Source: Deltaproteobacteria bacterium
GTDB taxonomy: Bacteria > Myxococcota_A > Polyangia > Polyangiales > Polyangiaceae
Reading direction: 5' to 3'
DNA: 64,000 bases
Assembly: GCA_016218915.1 (NCBI GenBank)
Contig: JACRCQ010000042.1
Span: 248,001 to 312,000 of the forward strand
A program made the position numbers and the translations under genes. This document shows positions 53,777 to 62,481 of this stretch, one piece after another (the first letter of the stretch is position 1; every line of letters starts with the position of its first letter). Below the pieces are notes generated by a model. That model ran no database searches. It was not told where the DNA came from and saw only the letters and a list, made by a program, of their open reading frames with translations.

Positions 53777-54745
53777 ATGCAAGGACGTATCTTGAAGCTC
53801 ATCGCAGTTGCGGGCGTCATCGTCGCAGGGCTGACCGCGCCAGCGACCCTTCTTGCCGGGCCGTCTTCATCGGATCCGAAGGCCGCAGAGGCGCTTTTCC
53901 TGGACGGAAGAAACGCGCTTCTCCGAAAGGACTACGCCGTGGCGTGCTCCAAGTTCCAGGAGAGCCTGTCCCTGGTGCGGCGCCCGAGCACATTGCTGAA
54001 TCTCGCGCAGTGCGAGGAGGCGCAGGGCAAGCTCGTTGCTGCTCTCGGACATTGGAAGGAAGGAGCGAGCGCCCTCGAGCAGAACGACGACCGCCTTCCG
54101 ATTGCCATGGAGCACATCGAGTCGCTCGCGCAGAAAATTCCCGTGCTGAAGCTGGTCCTCGAGCCTGGGTTCCCGGCTTCTGCGCGGGTGATTCTCGACG
54201 GCGTGGAGCTGGCATCCGCGCTGGTCGGCACGGAGCTGAGGCTGGATCCAGGCACCCACGACATCGTGATCCGGGTCCAGGATGCCGCAGAGCAAAAGCA
54301 GAATGTCCGCCTGGAGCAGGGCGTCCGAAAGGAGCTGGTTCTTCGCTGGCAGGGCCAGTCTGCAGGCGCAGGGCAGCCCACGACCTCTTCGGACGCCTCC
54401 GCTGGGCGAAGCTCATCACGAAGGACCGTGGCCTATCTCTCGGGGGGCGTCGGGATCGTGGGCGTCGTCGGTGCGGTCGTTACCGGGGCCATGGTGTTGT
54501 CGAAGGACGCCGCCATCAAGGATGATTGCCCGGACAAGCAATGCAATGCACAGGGGCGTGACGCGATTCGCTCCGTCGATACGCTCATGACCGTCAATGC
54601 GGTGAGCTGGGGCGTGGGTGCGGTAGGCCTTGGCGTGGCGGCCTGGCTCCTGTTGACCGGCGATTCCGCAACGCCGCGCTCCACCGCGTGGACCCCGTGG
54701 GCAGGTCCGGGAGGCTATGGACTCGGAATGCAGAGGTCGTTCTGA
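53777..54745 (+). CDS. TPR/PEGA-like protein with two C-terminal membrane helices
   Basis: ATG at 53777 starts a Sec signal ending in ATLLAGPSSS. Residues about 30-105 resemble a TPR pair (AAEALFLDGRNALLRKDYAV, LLNLAQCEEAQGKLVAALGH). Residues about 120-200 look like a PEGA-type beta domain (ARVILDGVELASALVGTELR, LDPGTHDIVIRV). Two membrane helices follow (GGVGIVGVVGAVVTGAMVL and a second after residue 270). The same layout, with the short Cys-bearing loop between helices, occurs in the partial gene at 63354. Such proteins are common in Polyangiales; the role is unknown. Confidence 0.78.
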   Translation: MQGRILKLIAVAGVIVAGLTAPATLLAGPSSSDPKAAEALFLDGRNALLRKDYAVACSKFQESLSLVRRPSTLLNLAQCEEAQGKLVAALGHWKEGASALEQNDDRLPIAMEHIESLAQKIPVLKLVLEPGFPASARVILDGVELASALVGTELRLDPGTHDIVIRVQDAAEQKQNVRLEQGVRKELVLRWQGQSAGAGQPTTSSDASAGRSSSRRTVAYLSGGVGIVGVVGAVVTGAMVLSKDAAIKDDCPDKQCNAQGRDAIRSVDTLMTVNAVSWGVGAVGLGVAAWLLLTGDSATPRSTAWTPWAGPGGYGLGMQRSF

Positions 54746-55653
54746 TGGGTGCAGCGCGTCCCCTGCCGTTCGCGATTGCGGCGGCCATTCTGACACCTGG
54801 ATGTCTGTTGTTCATGGGCTATGATGACTACGTCGACCAGACCGATGCGTCGGCAGCAGGAGCGTCTGCGGGAGGATCTACACAGGACGCTCCCATCGAT
54901 ACGTCAGTAGGCGGATCCGCAGGAACCATCGGTGCCGGAGGCAAGGGCGGCGGAGCAGGGCAAGGCGGCGGCGGGGGCGCGGGGGGCTCGGCACAGGGAG
55001 GCGGAGCCGGCCAGGGGGGTAGCGGGGGCGCGGGAGGATCCTCACAGGGGGGCGGAGCAGGGCAAGGGGGCAGCGGCAGTGACGACGGCGGGGCAGAGGC
55101 GCCAGCGCCGTGCACGATCAACTCCTGCGGCGCCAGAAGCGTCTGCGTAGCCGGCGCCTGCAAGACCGCGCTCCGTGTCTTTGCGCTTGATATCCAGCCA
55201 GGCGGAGTCACCGGCTCGCTCATCGGACAGAGCACGATCGCCGATGCGAACTGCCAGTCGTGGGCAGCACAGAACAGCTTGCAGGGCACCTGGAAGGCTT
55301 GGGTCTCCACCATCCAGGGCTCGCCCGGCGGATGGAGTCTGCCGGCCAATTTGGAGTTCAGGCTGGTGACCGGAGACCTCGTTGCGGCGGACTGGTCGGC
55401 GCTGACATCGGGAAGCTTGCAGCATGCCATCAATCTGGATCACACGGGCGTGCCGGTCACCACGCCATGCATCTGGACAGGAGCAGAATCCACGGGAGTG
55501 GGCACTGGCTATGACTGCACGGATTTCAGCCAATCGGTGAGCACGGACTTCGCGACGACCGGCGACCCGGCTGCAATGACCACTGCATGGTCGAACGCTG
55601 TGACTGCCAGGCCATGCAACGAGAAGTGCGGGATGTACTGCTTCGAGCAATAG
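54745..55653 (+). CDS. DUF1554 lipoprotein with Gly-rich linker
   Basis: The ATG at 54745 overlaps the preceding TGA by one base, with AGAGG upstream, so translation is coupled to the TPR/PEGA-like gene. The lipobox is ILTPGC. A long Gly/Ala/Ser/Gln linker with repeats (GGGAGQGG units) leads to one Cys pair and a C-terminal domain with the DUF1554 marks: DANCQSWAAQN, GTWKAWVSTIQG, DWSALTSGSLQHAINLDHTG, IWTGAESTG, YDCTDF. This domain has a C-type-lectin/endostatin-like fold in other bacteria and may bind a surface ligand. The two coupled gene products are probably partners. Confidence 0.8.
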   Translation: MGAARPLPFAIAAAILTPGCLLFMGYDDYVDQTDASAAGASAGGSTQDAPIDTSVGGSAGTIGAGGKGGGAGQGGGGGAGGSAQGGGAGQGGSGGAGGSSQGGGAGQGGSGSDDGGAEAPAPCTINSCGARSVCVAGACKTALRVFALDIQPGGVTGSLIGQSTIADANCQSWAAQNSLQGTWKAWVSTIQGSPGGWSLPANLEFRLVTGDLVAADWSALTSGSLQHAINLDHTGVPVTTPCIWTGAESTGVGTGYDCTDFSQSVSTDFATTGDPAAMTTAWSNAVTARPCNEKCGMYCFEQ

Positions 55654-55708
55654 CAGTACGACGGGATGCGCACAGCGAGCATGCGCTCTCGCGCCTTGCC
55701 CGCTCGCT

Positions 55709-56305
55709 TCACGGTGCTACCGCGCAGACCCCGTCCCCTCTGCAGTACCCTCTGTGCCCCGGACAGGGATTGTAGGTGCAGTTGACCCTGACGTGTTGGT
55801 TGAGGATCGTCTCGTCCGGCTTGCAGGGTCCACACGCGAGGTTCCGCGGGCAGTCTCCATCGCTCCTGCAGCGAATGGGAAGGTTCAGATCAGGATCGGG
55901 CGGCGGCATGCGGGTCTGCTTCTCGTAGGTGAATCGTTCGACGACGACGCCGTTGCGCGTCCATTCCATGACGTTGCTCGTGGAGCGAACGTCAAACGAC
56001 TGGTTCTCCCAGGGATGGACCTGGAGCTTGATCGAATCTGCGCTCGCTTTGAACGTCCCTTCGAACCTGCACCTGGGCTCGGTTGAGCAGGAGTAGTCGA
56101 CCACCCGGATGGCGCCCCTGCGCCCATCTGGCTCGAACTCGATCCAGCCCGTGGAAGGCAACCCGGTATCGCGCGAGAACTTCCACGACTTGTGCTGCCA
56201 ATCGGAAGAAGCCGTTCCTTGGGGGCTGCTCGTGTCCGCGCACCTGCACGATGCGACGAGCGAAAGCGCCACCACGGCAAGAGCCATCGTCACCCTCGAG
56301 CGCAT
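55709..56305 (-). CDS. Small lipoprotein, unknown function
   Basis: ATG at 56305 gives a signal with lipobox SLVASC and a second Cys close by (CRCAD). The mature 175 residues have a beta-rich first part (WIEFEPDGRRGAIRVVDYSC, WTRNGVVVERFTYEKQT) and a Cys-rich end with CRSDGDCPRNLACGPCKP, CTYNPCPG, CRGDGVC. The latter resembles the eight-Cys ACxSDxDC motif of myxobacterial lipoproteins. Function unknown. It lies 55 bp after and opposite to the DUF1554 gene. Confidence 0.7.
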   Translation of the reverse strand: MRSRVTMALAVVALSLVASCRCADTSSPQGTASSDWQHKSWKFSRDTGLPSTGWIEFEPDGRRGAIRVVDYSCSTEPRCRFEGTFKASADSIKLQVHPWENQSFDVRSTSNVMEWTRNGVVVERFTYEKQTRMPPPDPDLNLPIRCRSDGDCPRNLACGPCKPDETILNQHVRVNCTYNPCPGHRGYCRGDGVCAVAP

Positions 56306-56464
56306 GCGGTCAGGATACCGGAATCGAAGGCCCCGTCCAAGGGGCGCGAGGACGACGCGCCCGGCGTCAATGCGCTGCGTCAACAACGCTGACACCGTTG
56401 TGCTATCGCATTGGGAGGTGCCCCTCGGCAGGGTGCAGAGAAGGGCCCTCACGCGCAGTGCGCG

Positions 56465-56719
56465 CTAGTCGACGACTTCTGCCTCGGTGAACCTGAGCTC
56501 GTTGCCAATCCGGTAGCCCTTCACGACAACGGTCTTGCCTACGAGCGAGCGTGTTTGTGCGTCGTCGAATGGGTTTCCCCCGTGGCGAGTCAGGACGATC
56601 CTCTCGCCATCGGGGGTTACGAGCACCACGCCGACGTGCGCACTGCCGGTTCCTCGTCGAAGCGGGCTTTCGGTCACGGTTCCACGTAGGGTCACCAGCT
56701 TGCGTCCCGAGTCAGCCAT
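56465..56719 (-). CDS. Small OB-like protein downstream of the C25-type peptidase
   Basis: ATG at 56719 is 15 bp after the stop of the C25-like peptidase gene, so both are likely on one mRNA. The 84 residues form five or six beta strands: VTLRGTVTESPLRR, VGVVLVTPDGERIVLTRHG, LVGKTVVVKGYRIGN, LRFTEAEVVD. The order LxGTV, DGxxxxL, GKxVxVxG, xFxxxxV is that of small OB-fold proteins. There is no signal, so it stays in the cytoplasm. A regulator or inhibitor of the peptidase is one possibility (inference). Confidence 0.7.
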   Translation of the reverse strand: MADSGRKLVTLRGTVTESPLRRGTGSAHVGVVLVTPDGERIVLTRHGGNPFDDAQTRSLVGKTVVVKGYRIGNELRFTEAEVVD

Positions 56720-56734
56720 CGGCCTGCTTCCTGC

Positions 56735-58402
56735 TCAGCTGCTGTGAACCATGCTGGTCCGCAGCACGTTGCCCTTTGCGTCGGTCTCGATTCTCACCAG
56801 CCTGATCTGCTTGTGGCCTGCGACCTCACGCCTGCCGCTCCAATAGTACTGGTAGATCGCGTGACTCGTCGACGGCGTTGATCGGCGCCGGCCAGGCCCG
56901 GCGGCACGTAGGGGAGCCAGGCCAGCCGCCGCGATCTGTGCCCGCGAGACCTTGGTCTCCACGTGGTCGACGTGCACCGCGGCCGTTGTGAAACGGAATC
57001 CGCCTTTGCCGCTTGCCATTAGCTGTCGGACCGCCTGCAGGTGCCCCGACGCCCGGGCTCCGGCTGCGCGCGGCGCGTCGGTCCTGATTGGCAGCGCATC
57101 GCGGATCTGCGCTCCGAGCTGCATGCGGAAGATGCGGCGCTGCTGGCGCTCGGCTTCAACGGCCGGCGCGCGGGCGGCTGCCATGCGTGCAGGCGCAGCC
57201 GAGCGTCGGGGCGCTGGACCCGCCGGATCTCGCTGCTGTCCCTCGGCAGGTTGGATGGACGGATCGCCGAGCATCACGTACTCCAGAAGGGTCTTCTCAT
57301 CCTCGCGTCCCGGGGCCTGCCCCTGCTTCTGGATGGCGTGCATGTAGTCCTGCTTGGACTCGAGGAACGCGCGCCCCTGCGAAGCACCGCCGACGACCGC
57401 CTTGAGGTAGCGGCAGACGATCATGTCGGCGCAGCAGGCTTCGGACACGCCGACCCAGGCGATCTCCGTGGAACCTGCGAAGCCGAACGCGCCGCCGCGC
57501 AGGTACGCACCAGCGATGGGCCAAGCGCCTTCCGGGGCCACCCTGGGATCGGACGGAGCAAACGTCTGCGCGCCATAGCAGCACATTGCAGCAACGATCG
57601 TGTTCGGGCGCAGCTTCTTGCGTACCGTGTCGCTCGACAGGGCGTTCGGATACGCGTTCCCTTTCTGGCCGTAATAGTAAGGCGTCAGCTTTGCGCCGTG
57701 ACACTTGATCATGTGAAGCTGCAGCCGGACTCTTCCAGTTGCCGTCGGCGTGTTGTCCCCTTCTGGAGGCGCGATCATGAGCCCTGCCGTGGGCCGTCCG
57801 ATGTAGCGCATGCAGCCCTTTCCAGCCTCTGTCCAGGGATCGCAGCAGATTGCGTAGGTGCTCGCGAAGGTCTTGGGCGGCTGCGGTACCCAACCGGTCG
57901 CTGTCGCGAGATGATCCAGCAGCCATCCGGGATCCTTGTCGCCCGGCATGTCTGGGATCCGGCCCACGACCCGGTCAGGAACGAGGAACGACTCCCGCTT
58001 GGCAGCGACGAACGGACGAGAGCACGCATAGGGATTGTCCGTCCTCACCGAGACGTCGTCGTCACCCGAGCCACTCGAGTCGTAAGTCGGATTGGGCACC
58101 ACGAAGTAGGGGATGACGTCGCTGCCGCCAAAGAGCACGAGGTAGTCTGGCCCGAGCTTCTTCCAGAGCGCGTCGATGGTCAGCTTCACAGCTTTTGCCG
58201 TGACGCGTCCCGTGATCGCAGGCACTCCCAATCGCTTCATCTGCGCCGCTTCGTCAAGAGCAACATGCACCGTCTCGATCCCTCGTGCTGCGTCGGCTGC
58301 GATCCAGCCCTTCACAGCCTTGTCGATCTTGAGCAGGTCATCGCTGCGGTACTTCTTCACCAGAGCCTTTCGGACGGTCACGCTCAGTTTCACGCTTGCC
58401 AT
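56735..58402 (-). CDS. Gingipain-type (C25-like) cysteine peptidase
   Basis: ATG at 58402 follows GGAG at an 8-base distance; there is no signal peptide. Family marks are YLVLFGGSDVIPYF at 87-100, a His in MIKCHGAKL (His235), then AAMCCYGAQTF (Cys274/275) 40 residues later, and YVMLGDPSIQP near 375-385. This order (GGsDviP, HG, CyGA, GDPs) is that of clan CD peptidases of family C25, related to gingipains, with a Cys-His dyad. After residue 390 come an Ala/Pro/Arg-rich linker and a C-terminal domain of about 90 residues ending in RTSMVHSS. Known C25 enzymes are exported; here no export signal is seen. Substrate unknown. Confidence 0.75.
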   Translation of the reverse strand: MASVKLSVTVRKALVKKYRSDDLLKIDKAVKGWIAADAARGIETVHVALDEAAQMKRLGVPAITGRVTAKAVKLTIDALWKKLGPDYLVLFGGSDVIPYFVVPNPTYDSSGSGDDDVSVRTDNPYACSRPFVAAKRESFLVPDRVVGRIPDMPGDKDPGWLLDHLATATGWVPQPPKTFASTYAICCDPWTEAGKGCMRYIGRPTAGLMIAPPEGDNTPTATGRVRLQLHMIKCHGAKLTPYYYGQKGNAYPNALSSDTVRKKLRPNTIVAAMCCYGAQTFAPSDPRVAPEGAWPIAGAYLRGGAFGFAGSTEIAWVGVSEACCADMIVCRYLKAVVGGASQGRAFLESKQDYMHAIQKQGQAPGREDEKTLLEYVMLGDPSIQPAEGQQRDPAGPAPRRSAAPARMAAARAPAVEAERQQRRIFRMQLGAQIRDALPIRTDAPRAAGARASGHLQAVRQLMASGKGGFRFTTAAVHVDHVETKVSRAQIAAAGLAPLRAAGPGRRRSTPSTSHAIYQYYWSGRREVAGHKQIRLVRIETDAKGNVLRTSMVHSS

Positions 58403-58613
58403 GTCTTTCTCCCAGTGGGCTCCTCTCCCAGTTGGTGCAGGGCCGAGCTGGCGACGCCAGATCAGCGCCTGCTGCGTATGCTCCCCTCTTTGAAGCACTC
58501 CCGGGGAGCCGTAAGTCTGGCGCGAAGCCCGGCAGTTGTAAACAACGTTCATGCCCTGGCAAGCGCGGGCGGCCTCTGGCCCGGGGAGGCGTGCTTCCCC
58601 TCGCGTCTATCCC

Positions 58614-59606
58614 TCAATTCGCGTCCATCTGCACCGCGTACTCGCTCGATTCCGGCGGAGCTGGGGGTCGTGAGCACACCGACCAGGACCGGCGCATGGA
58701 CTCCCAGATCGACGCCAACGTAGGATTCGACGATAGGCGCAAAGCGCTGTTGCCGTTCTCCTCCGCCTCGTCAGGCATCAGGGACACGAATCCCCAGGTC
58801 GCGAGGTACTGACCCAGGTACTCGTAGTTCAGGTAGATTGCGCCGTTGCCGTGCAGCAGCGTGACGAGCGGATACGTTCCCGGAATCGGTGGACGTCGCA
58901 CCGAGCCGCACGTCGAAGGGTAGTAGATCCTCGCCTTGATCGCTGCAGCGTCCACATACGCGGCAGCGTAGGGACCGGCATGCGACGACGATGCGCCTGG
59001 CAGACCGGTTGCGGCGGGTGTCGTGCCGTCGCAAGCTACGACCCCCGGTGCAGACTGCGCGAACTCGCCCCCGGTCGCGGTGGCTCCGCCCTTGCCGACG
59101 ATGCCCACGGTCCCTGACTCGCTCGACGACAGCGTGATGATCGCGCGATTCTCGTCGGCCACGGCCGGCAAAGCGGAGCTTCCCACGGTGACCTTGATGA
59201 CCGAAGGGAACCCCTGAAAGAACCGACAGCCATCGACCACGAGAACGTCGCCCTCGGTTCCCGCTGACGGTTTGAAGTCGTACAGCCCGATCTGGTTGGC
59301 CGGCACGACGTCTCTCTGCTCACACTGCCCCACTGCGAAGTCGCATACCGTCAGGTCCGCGCAATCATCCCATGACCGGCATGCCCAAGGGGTCGGGTCC
59401 CCTTCCTCCGGGGCATCCAAGCCGGATGCGTCTTCGGAGCTCTCTTCGCCGACCGCCGAATCCGGCGCATCCAGCGCATCGGCGCCTGCTTCGAGCGTGC
59501 CCCCCGCAGCCCCACCTTGTTCTCCGCCAGCGCTCGATCCGCATGCCAGAGGCATGAGCAGGAGCGGGAGCAGGAACGCCCGCTGACCGGCCGGACCTGA
59601 TCGCAT
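58614..59606 (-). CDS. Lipoprotein with IPT-like domain and truncated alpha/beta-hydrolase start
   Basis: ATG at 59606 gives a signal with lipobox MPLAC and an acidic linker, then a short Cys-rich motif (CRSWDDCADLTVCDFAVGQC). Residues about 105-190 resemble an IPT/TIG domain. From about 220 the sequence is that of a secreted alpha/beta hydrolase (KARIYYPSTCG, TYPLVTLLHGNGAIYLNYEY, LATWGFVSLMPDE). It stops after 330 residues, before the nucleophile elbow GxSxG and catalytic Asp/His. The last 25 residues (RRSWSVCSRPPAPPESS) do not fit the fold. The gene is probably 3'-truncated. No remnant was found in the 211 bp that follow. Confidence 0.65.
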   Translation of the reverse strand: MRSGPAGQRAFLLPLLLMPLACGSSAGGEQGGAAGGTLEAGADALDAPDSAVGEESSEDASGLDAPEEGDPTPWACRSWDDCADLTVCDFAVGQCEQRDVVPANQIGLYDFKPSAGTEGDVLVVDGCRFFQGFPSVIKVTVGSSALPAVADENRAIITLSSSESGTVGIVGKGGATATGGEFAQSAPGVVACDGTTPAATGLPGASSSHAGPYAAAYVDAAAIKARIYYPSTCGSVRRPPIPGTYPLVTLLHGNGAIYLNYEYLGQYLATWGFVSLMPDEAEENGNSALRLSSNPTLASIWESMRRSWSVCSRPPAPPESSEYAVQMDAN

Positions 59607-59758
59607 GATTGCTCGATGCTACCGCTGCGATCGCTCATCGTCTAGCACCTGACTCCGATTGCAGCTGAGCACCCCGACAAGAGGATTGCCGCTGGAATTC
59701 TCCGCGGAGCGGCTGTCTGGTTGGCACGGCAGAGCAGGTACTTTTCGGACGTCACAAC

Positions 59759-60280
59759 TCATCGGTCGCGCGGCGTAGAATCGGAGGACAGGCGTGCCTG
59801 CTTGGCGTAATCCATCACCGCATCTTGATATTGGGTCAACCATTCCGCGCAGAAACGAGGCAATTCAGCGAAGAATGCTTCAGCCGATTGCGAGCGCAGT
59901 CGTTCGACGTCGAGGTTGTCCCAAGATGTTGCGAGCGCGGGGCCCGGGTGGTCAGAGTCCAGCCATTCGATGCTTGGGTCCGCAATCCAGGCTTCGTCAT
60001 CGTGAAAAATGTTGATCGAAATACCCAACGACCGTTGCCGTCTGACGGTATCTTCGATCAAGAGCGTATCTATGAAAAAGCGGATGTGCGGCACTTCGCA
60101 GGTGGGGTCCCCTCCTCCTTCCAGATGCCCACCGCCGTTGTCCAATGAGGGCATTACGCTGTATGAGACACTCTCGAAGGCATGTAGCTCCTCGATCGCT
60201 ATGGCGCATTTCAGAATCCTGCCCATGATGAGCCCGAAAGACTTAACGGCACGAAGGATCGCGATGTCAGCTTCTTCCAT
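59759..60280 (-). CDS. Orphan protein of lower GC, unknown function
   Basis: The frame is open far upstream, but the segment with protein-like composition starts near ATG 60280 (purine-rich GGAACGGGGGCAAG before it); ATG 60313 is the alternative. The 173 residues hold no signal: MEEADIAILRAVKSFGLIMG, VPHIRFFIDTLLIED, ISINIFHDDEAWIADPSIEW, FFAELPRFCAEWLTQYQDAV. No family was recognised; the acidic, aromatic-rich sequence recalls small immunity-type proteins, which is only an impression. The local GC is about 47-57 percent per line against well over 60 around it, which suggests recent acquisition. Confidence 0.6.
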   Translation of the reverse strand: MEEADIAILRAVKSFGLIMGRILKCAIAIEELHAFESVSYSVMPSLDNGGGHLEGGGDPTCEVPHIRFFIDTLLIEDTVRRQRSLGISINIFHDDEAWIADPSIEWLDSDHPGPALATSWDNLDVERLRSQSAEAFFAELPRFCAEWLTQYQDAVMDYAKQARLSSDSTPRDR

Positions 60281-60493
60281 CTTGCCCCCGTTCCTTAGGA
60301 TGCCCTGCGCCATCTGTTCTTGAATTGAGGTCGCCTGACCTTTGATCTGCCATTGTACGCGAAGATCCGCCCTGCGAGAACCCCTGCAGACCCGGCGAGC
60401 GTCGCCGTAGTGGATCCTCCACCGGCCGCCTTGTCGTGGCGACCCAGGCATGAAACCATGGAAGGTAACATCTGCACGCTCGCGGAGTCTCCC

Positions 60494-61867
60494 ATGTCCA
60501 AGCCTACCGACGCACGAACCGCACGCGCCTACCTGTTGCATCTGTGTGACATGCTCGATGCCCGCCAACCGCTCGCACGCCAACGTCGCGACTGGTGGAA
60601 CGTCGCCGTCCCGATCGCCGCTGGGCTCGCCGCCTCCCTGACTGCCTGCGGCGGCACCGTCGAATCCAATGCGGATCAGGTCGGGGCCAAGGAGAGCTGC
60701 ACGGACGGGGTGGACAACGACTCCGACGGGCTGATCGACTGCCACGACCCGGACTGCGCGCCGTGCGGCAGCCCGGTCTACTCGGTCCCCTACGACGCCT
60801 CCCCGGACCAGGACGCGTCCGTCGATGCAAAGCCTGAAGCCGGCTCCACGAGCGAGATCTGCAAGGACGGGATCGACAACGACCACGATGGCAAGCTCGA
60901 CTGCCTGGACCCGGATTGCTTCGTGGCGTGCAGCTGCCAGCTCTCCGAGGCGTGTACGAACGGGGTCGACGATGATTGCGACGGGCTCAAGGATTGCGAG
61001 GACCCGAACTGCAGCGTGGACCTGTGCTGCGGCGTGACCCCTGCCTACGCAGCACCGCCGCCTCCGCCCGAGCTCTGCGCCAACGGCCTGGACGACAACT
61101 GCGATGGGAAGGCAGACTGCACGGATCCGCAATGCGCCCAGGACGCGTGCTGCAACGGCGTTGGGTCGCCTGAGGTCTGCGGCAACAGCGTGGACGATGA
61201 CTGCGACGGGCTCGTCGACTGCAAGGACTTGGACTGCGCTGCGTCTGGATGTGCGTGCACGGACCCGAACGATTGTGCGGTGCCTGCCGAGCCGTGCCTG
61301 CTTCGCACTTGCGACAACGGCCTGTGCGGCACGACGCCCTACACAGGGATGGCCCAGGACGACGAGCCAGGGAATTGCTTCTCGCCGTATTGCACCGATT
61401 CAGGCCAGATCCATCAGGGAGGCAACGACGGCGACGCCCCGATCAGCGAGGCGTGCGAGCAGATCGTCTGCTTCGACACGTCGCTTCAGCACTACAAGAA
61501 GGCTGCTGGTACGCCGTGTGGTACAGGGCTGTCGTGCGATGCCGATGGCAAGTGCACGGGGTGCACCGATGCGGGGCAATGCCCTGCTGGCGACGAATGC
61601 CGTACGCCGACCTGCGAAGCAGGAACGTGCGGATTCCAGAAGATGCCGGATGGCTATGTGCTCAACTCGCAGACGCCATGGGATTGCCGGTCTCGGGTGT
61701 GCAAGAACGGCAGGGCGATCGAGGTGGCCGACGACGCGGACCGCCCGCAAGACATCAATGAATGCACGTTCGATGTGTGCACCCATGGCAACGCGAGCCA
61801 CCCCAACCGACCAGCGGGTACGGCCTGCGCAGGCGGCACGTGCGATGGACAGGGCAAGTGTCTGTAG
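60494..61867 (+). CDS. Lipoprotein with MopE-like metal-binding repeats
   Basis: ATG at 60494 follows GGAG. The signal is unusual: about 30 polar residues (MSKPTDARTARAYLLHLCDM) precede the hydrophobic core and lipobox SLTAC near residue 50. Five or more repeats of the form CxDGxDNDxDGxxDCxDPDC follow (for example CTDGVDNDSDGLIDCHDPDC and CGNSVDDDCDGLVDCKDLDC). These are the putative metal-binding motif of MopE-like proteins with calcium-loop spacing. The second half is Cys-rich with loosely related units (TCDNGLCGTTPYTG, TCEAGTCGFQKMPDG, CAGGTCDGQGKC). A metal- or protein-binding surface lipoprotein is inferred. Confidence 0.8.
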   Translation: MSKPTDARTARAYLLHLCDMLDARQPLARQRRDWWNVAVPIAAGLAASLTACGGTVESNADQVGAKESCTDGVDNDSDGLIDCHDPDCAPCGSPVYSVPYDASPDQDASVDAKPEAGSTSEICKDGIDNDHDGKLDCLDPDCFVACSCQLSEACTNGVDDDCDGLKDCEDPNCSVDLCCGVTPAYAAPPPPPELCANGLDDNCDGKADCTDPQCAQDACCNGVGSPEVCGNSVDDDCDGLVDCKDLDCAASGCACTDPNDCAVPAEPCLLRTCDNGLCGTTPYTGMAQDDEPGNCFSPYCTDSGQIHQGGNDGDAPISEACEQIVCFDTSLQHYKKAAGTPCGTGLSCDADGKCTGCTDAGQCPAGDECRTPTCEAGTCGFQKMPDGYVLNSQTPWDCRSRVCKNGRAIEVADDADRPQDINECTFDVCTHGNASHPNRPAGTACAGGTCDGQGKCL

Positions 61868-61929
61868 GATGCGAGAGCCCACGCGCACCAGACCCTCGGT
61901 GGAACCTACCCATCGGGGAAGTAGCCGAT

Positions 61930-62481
61930 TCAGTGGGGATGGCCGTGAGAGACGCGCATCAGCCCACCATGTTCCTCCGTCGACGCGTGTCCGGCGTGAT
62001 AGGCGTGGGTGACAGCGTGCCCCTTGCCCCGTCGAATCAGCCAGCGGTTCAGAGGAAACGCGGCGATCCCCGCCAATACCAGGGAGGCCGCCATGGCTCC
62101 CCAGAACAGCGGAGCGTCGAGCGGTGCTCCCATGGCGCCCGGCACCACGAGCATGACCCCATTATCCACTACCTCCATCAGTGCGATCGACAGAGTGTCC
62201 GAGGCCAACGCGAGGGATAACGCCTTGCCCCACGACAAGCCGGAACGCCGCAGCGGGATCAGCGTGAGGGCGTAGCCTGACACGAAGGCCAGGACGATCG
62301 AGACGACGACGGTCTTGCCGTCCGACCAGCGAAGCGCTCCGCCCAACGCCATTCCCAGCACTTCGCCAATGCTGCACCCTGCGAGGCAATGCACGGTCGC
62401 CCGGAGAGCCAGCCGATCCTCCTGGCGGTTGAGATAGGTCGGCGATCGTTTGATGTGCTCCGCTCCACGTTCCATCCCCAT
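61930..62481 (-). CDS. DUF4396 membrane protein
   Basis: ATG at 62481 has GGGGGGAACC in front; TTG 62493 is possible. The protein matches the DUF4396 family: ATVHCLAGCSIGEVLGMALG near residue 35, four or five membrane helices (VVSIVLAFVSGYALTLIPLR, WGAMAASLVLAGIAAFPLNR), NGVMLVVPGAMGAP and a His-rich tail (HAVTHAYHAGHAS, HGHPH) that could bind metal. Members often lie by copper or heavy-metal genes, and the lipoprotein upstream fits such a context. Function is not established. Confidence 0.82.
   Translation of the reverse strand: MGMERGAEHIKRSPTYLNRQEDRLALRATVHCLAGCSIGEVLGMALGGALRWSDGKTVVVSIVLAFVSGYALTLIPLRRSGLSWGKALSLALASDTLSIALMEVVDNGVMLVVPGAMGAPLDAPLFWGAMAASLVLAGIAAFPLNRWLIRRGKGHAVTHAYHAGHASTEEHGGLMRVSHGHPH

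Noticed and set aside
57041..58723. A 560-codon rightward frame
   Set aside because: It is antisense to the C25-type peptidase, whose motifs and ribosome site are clear.
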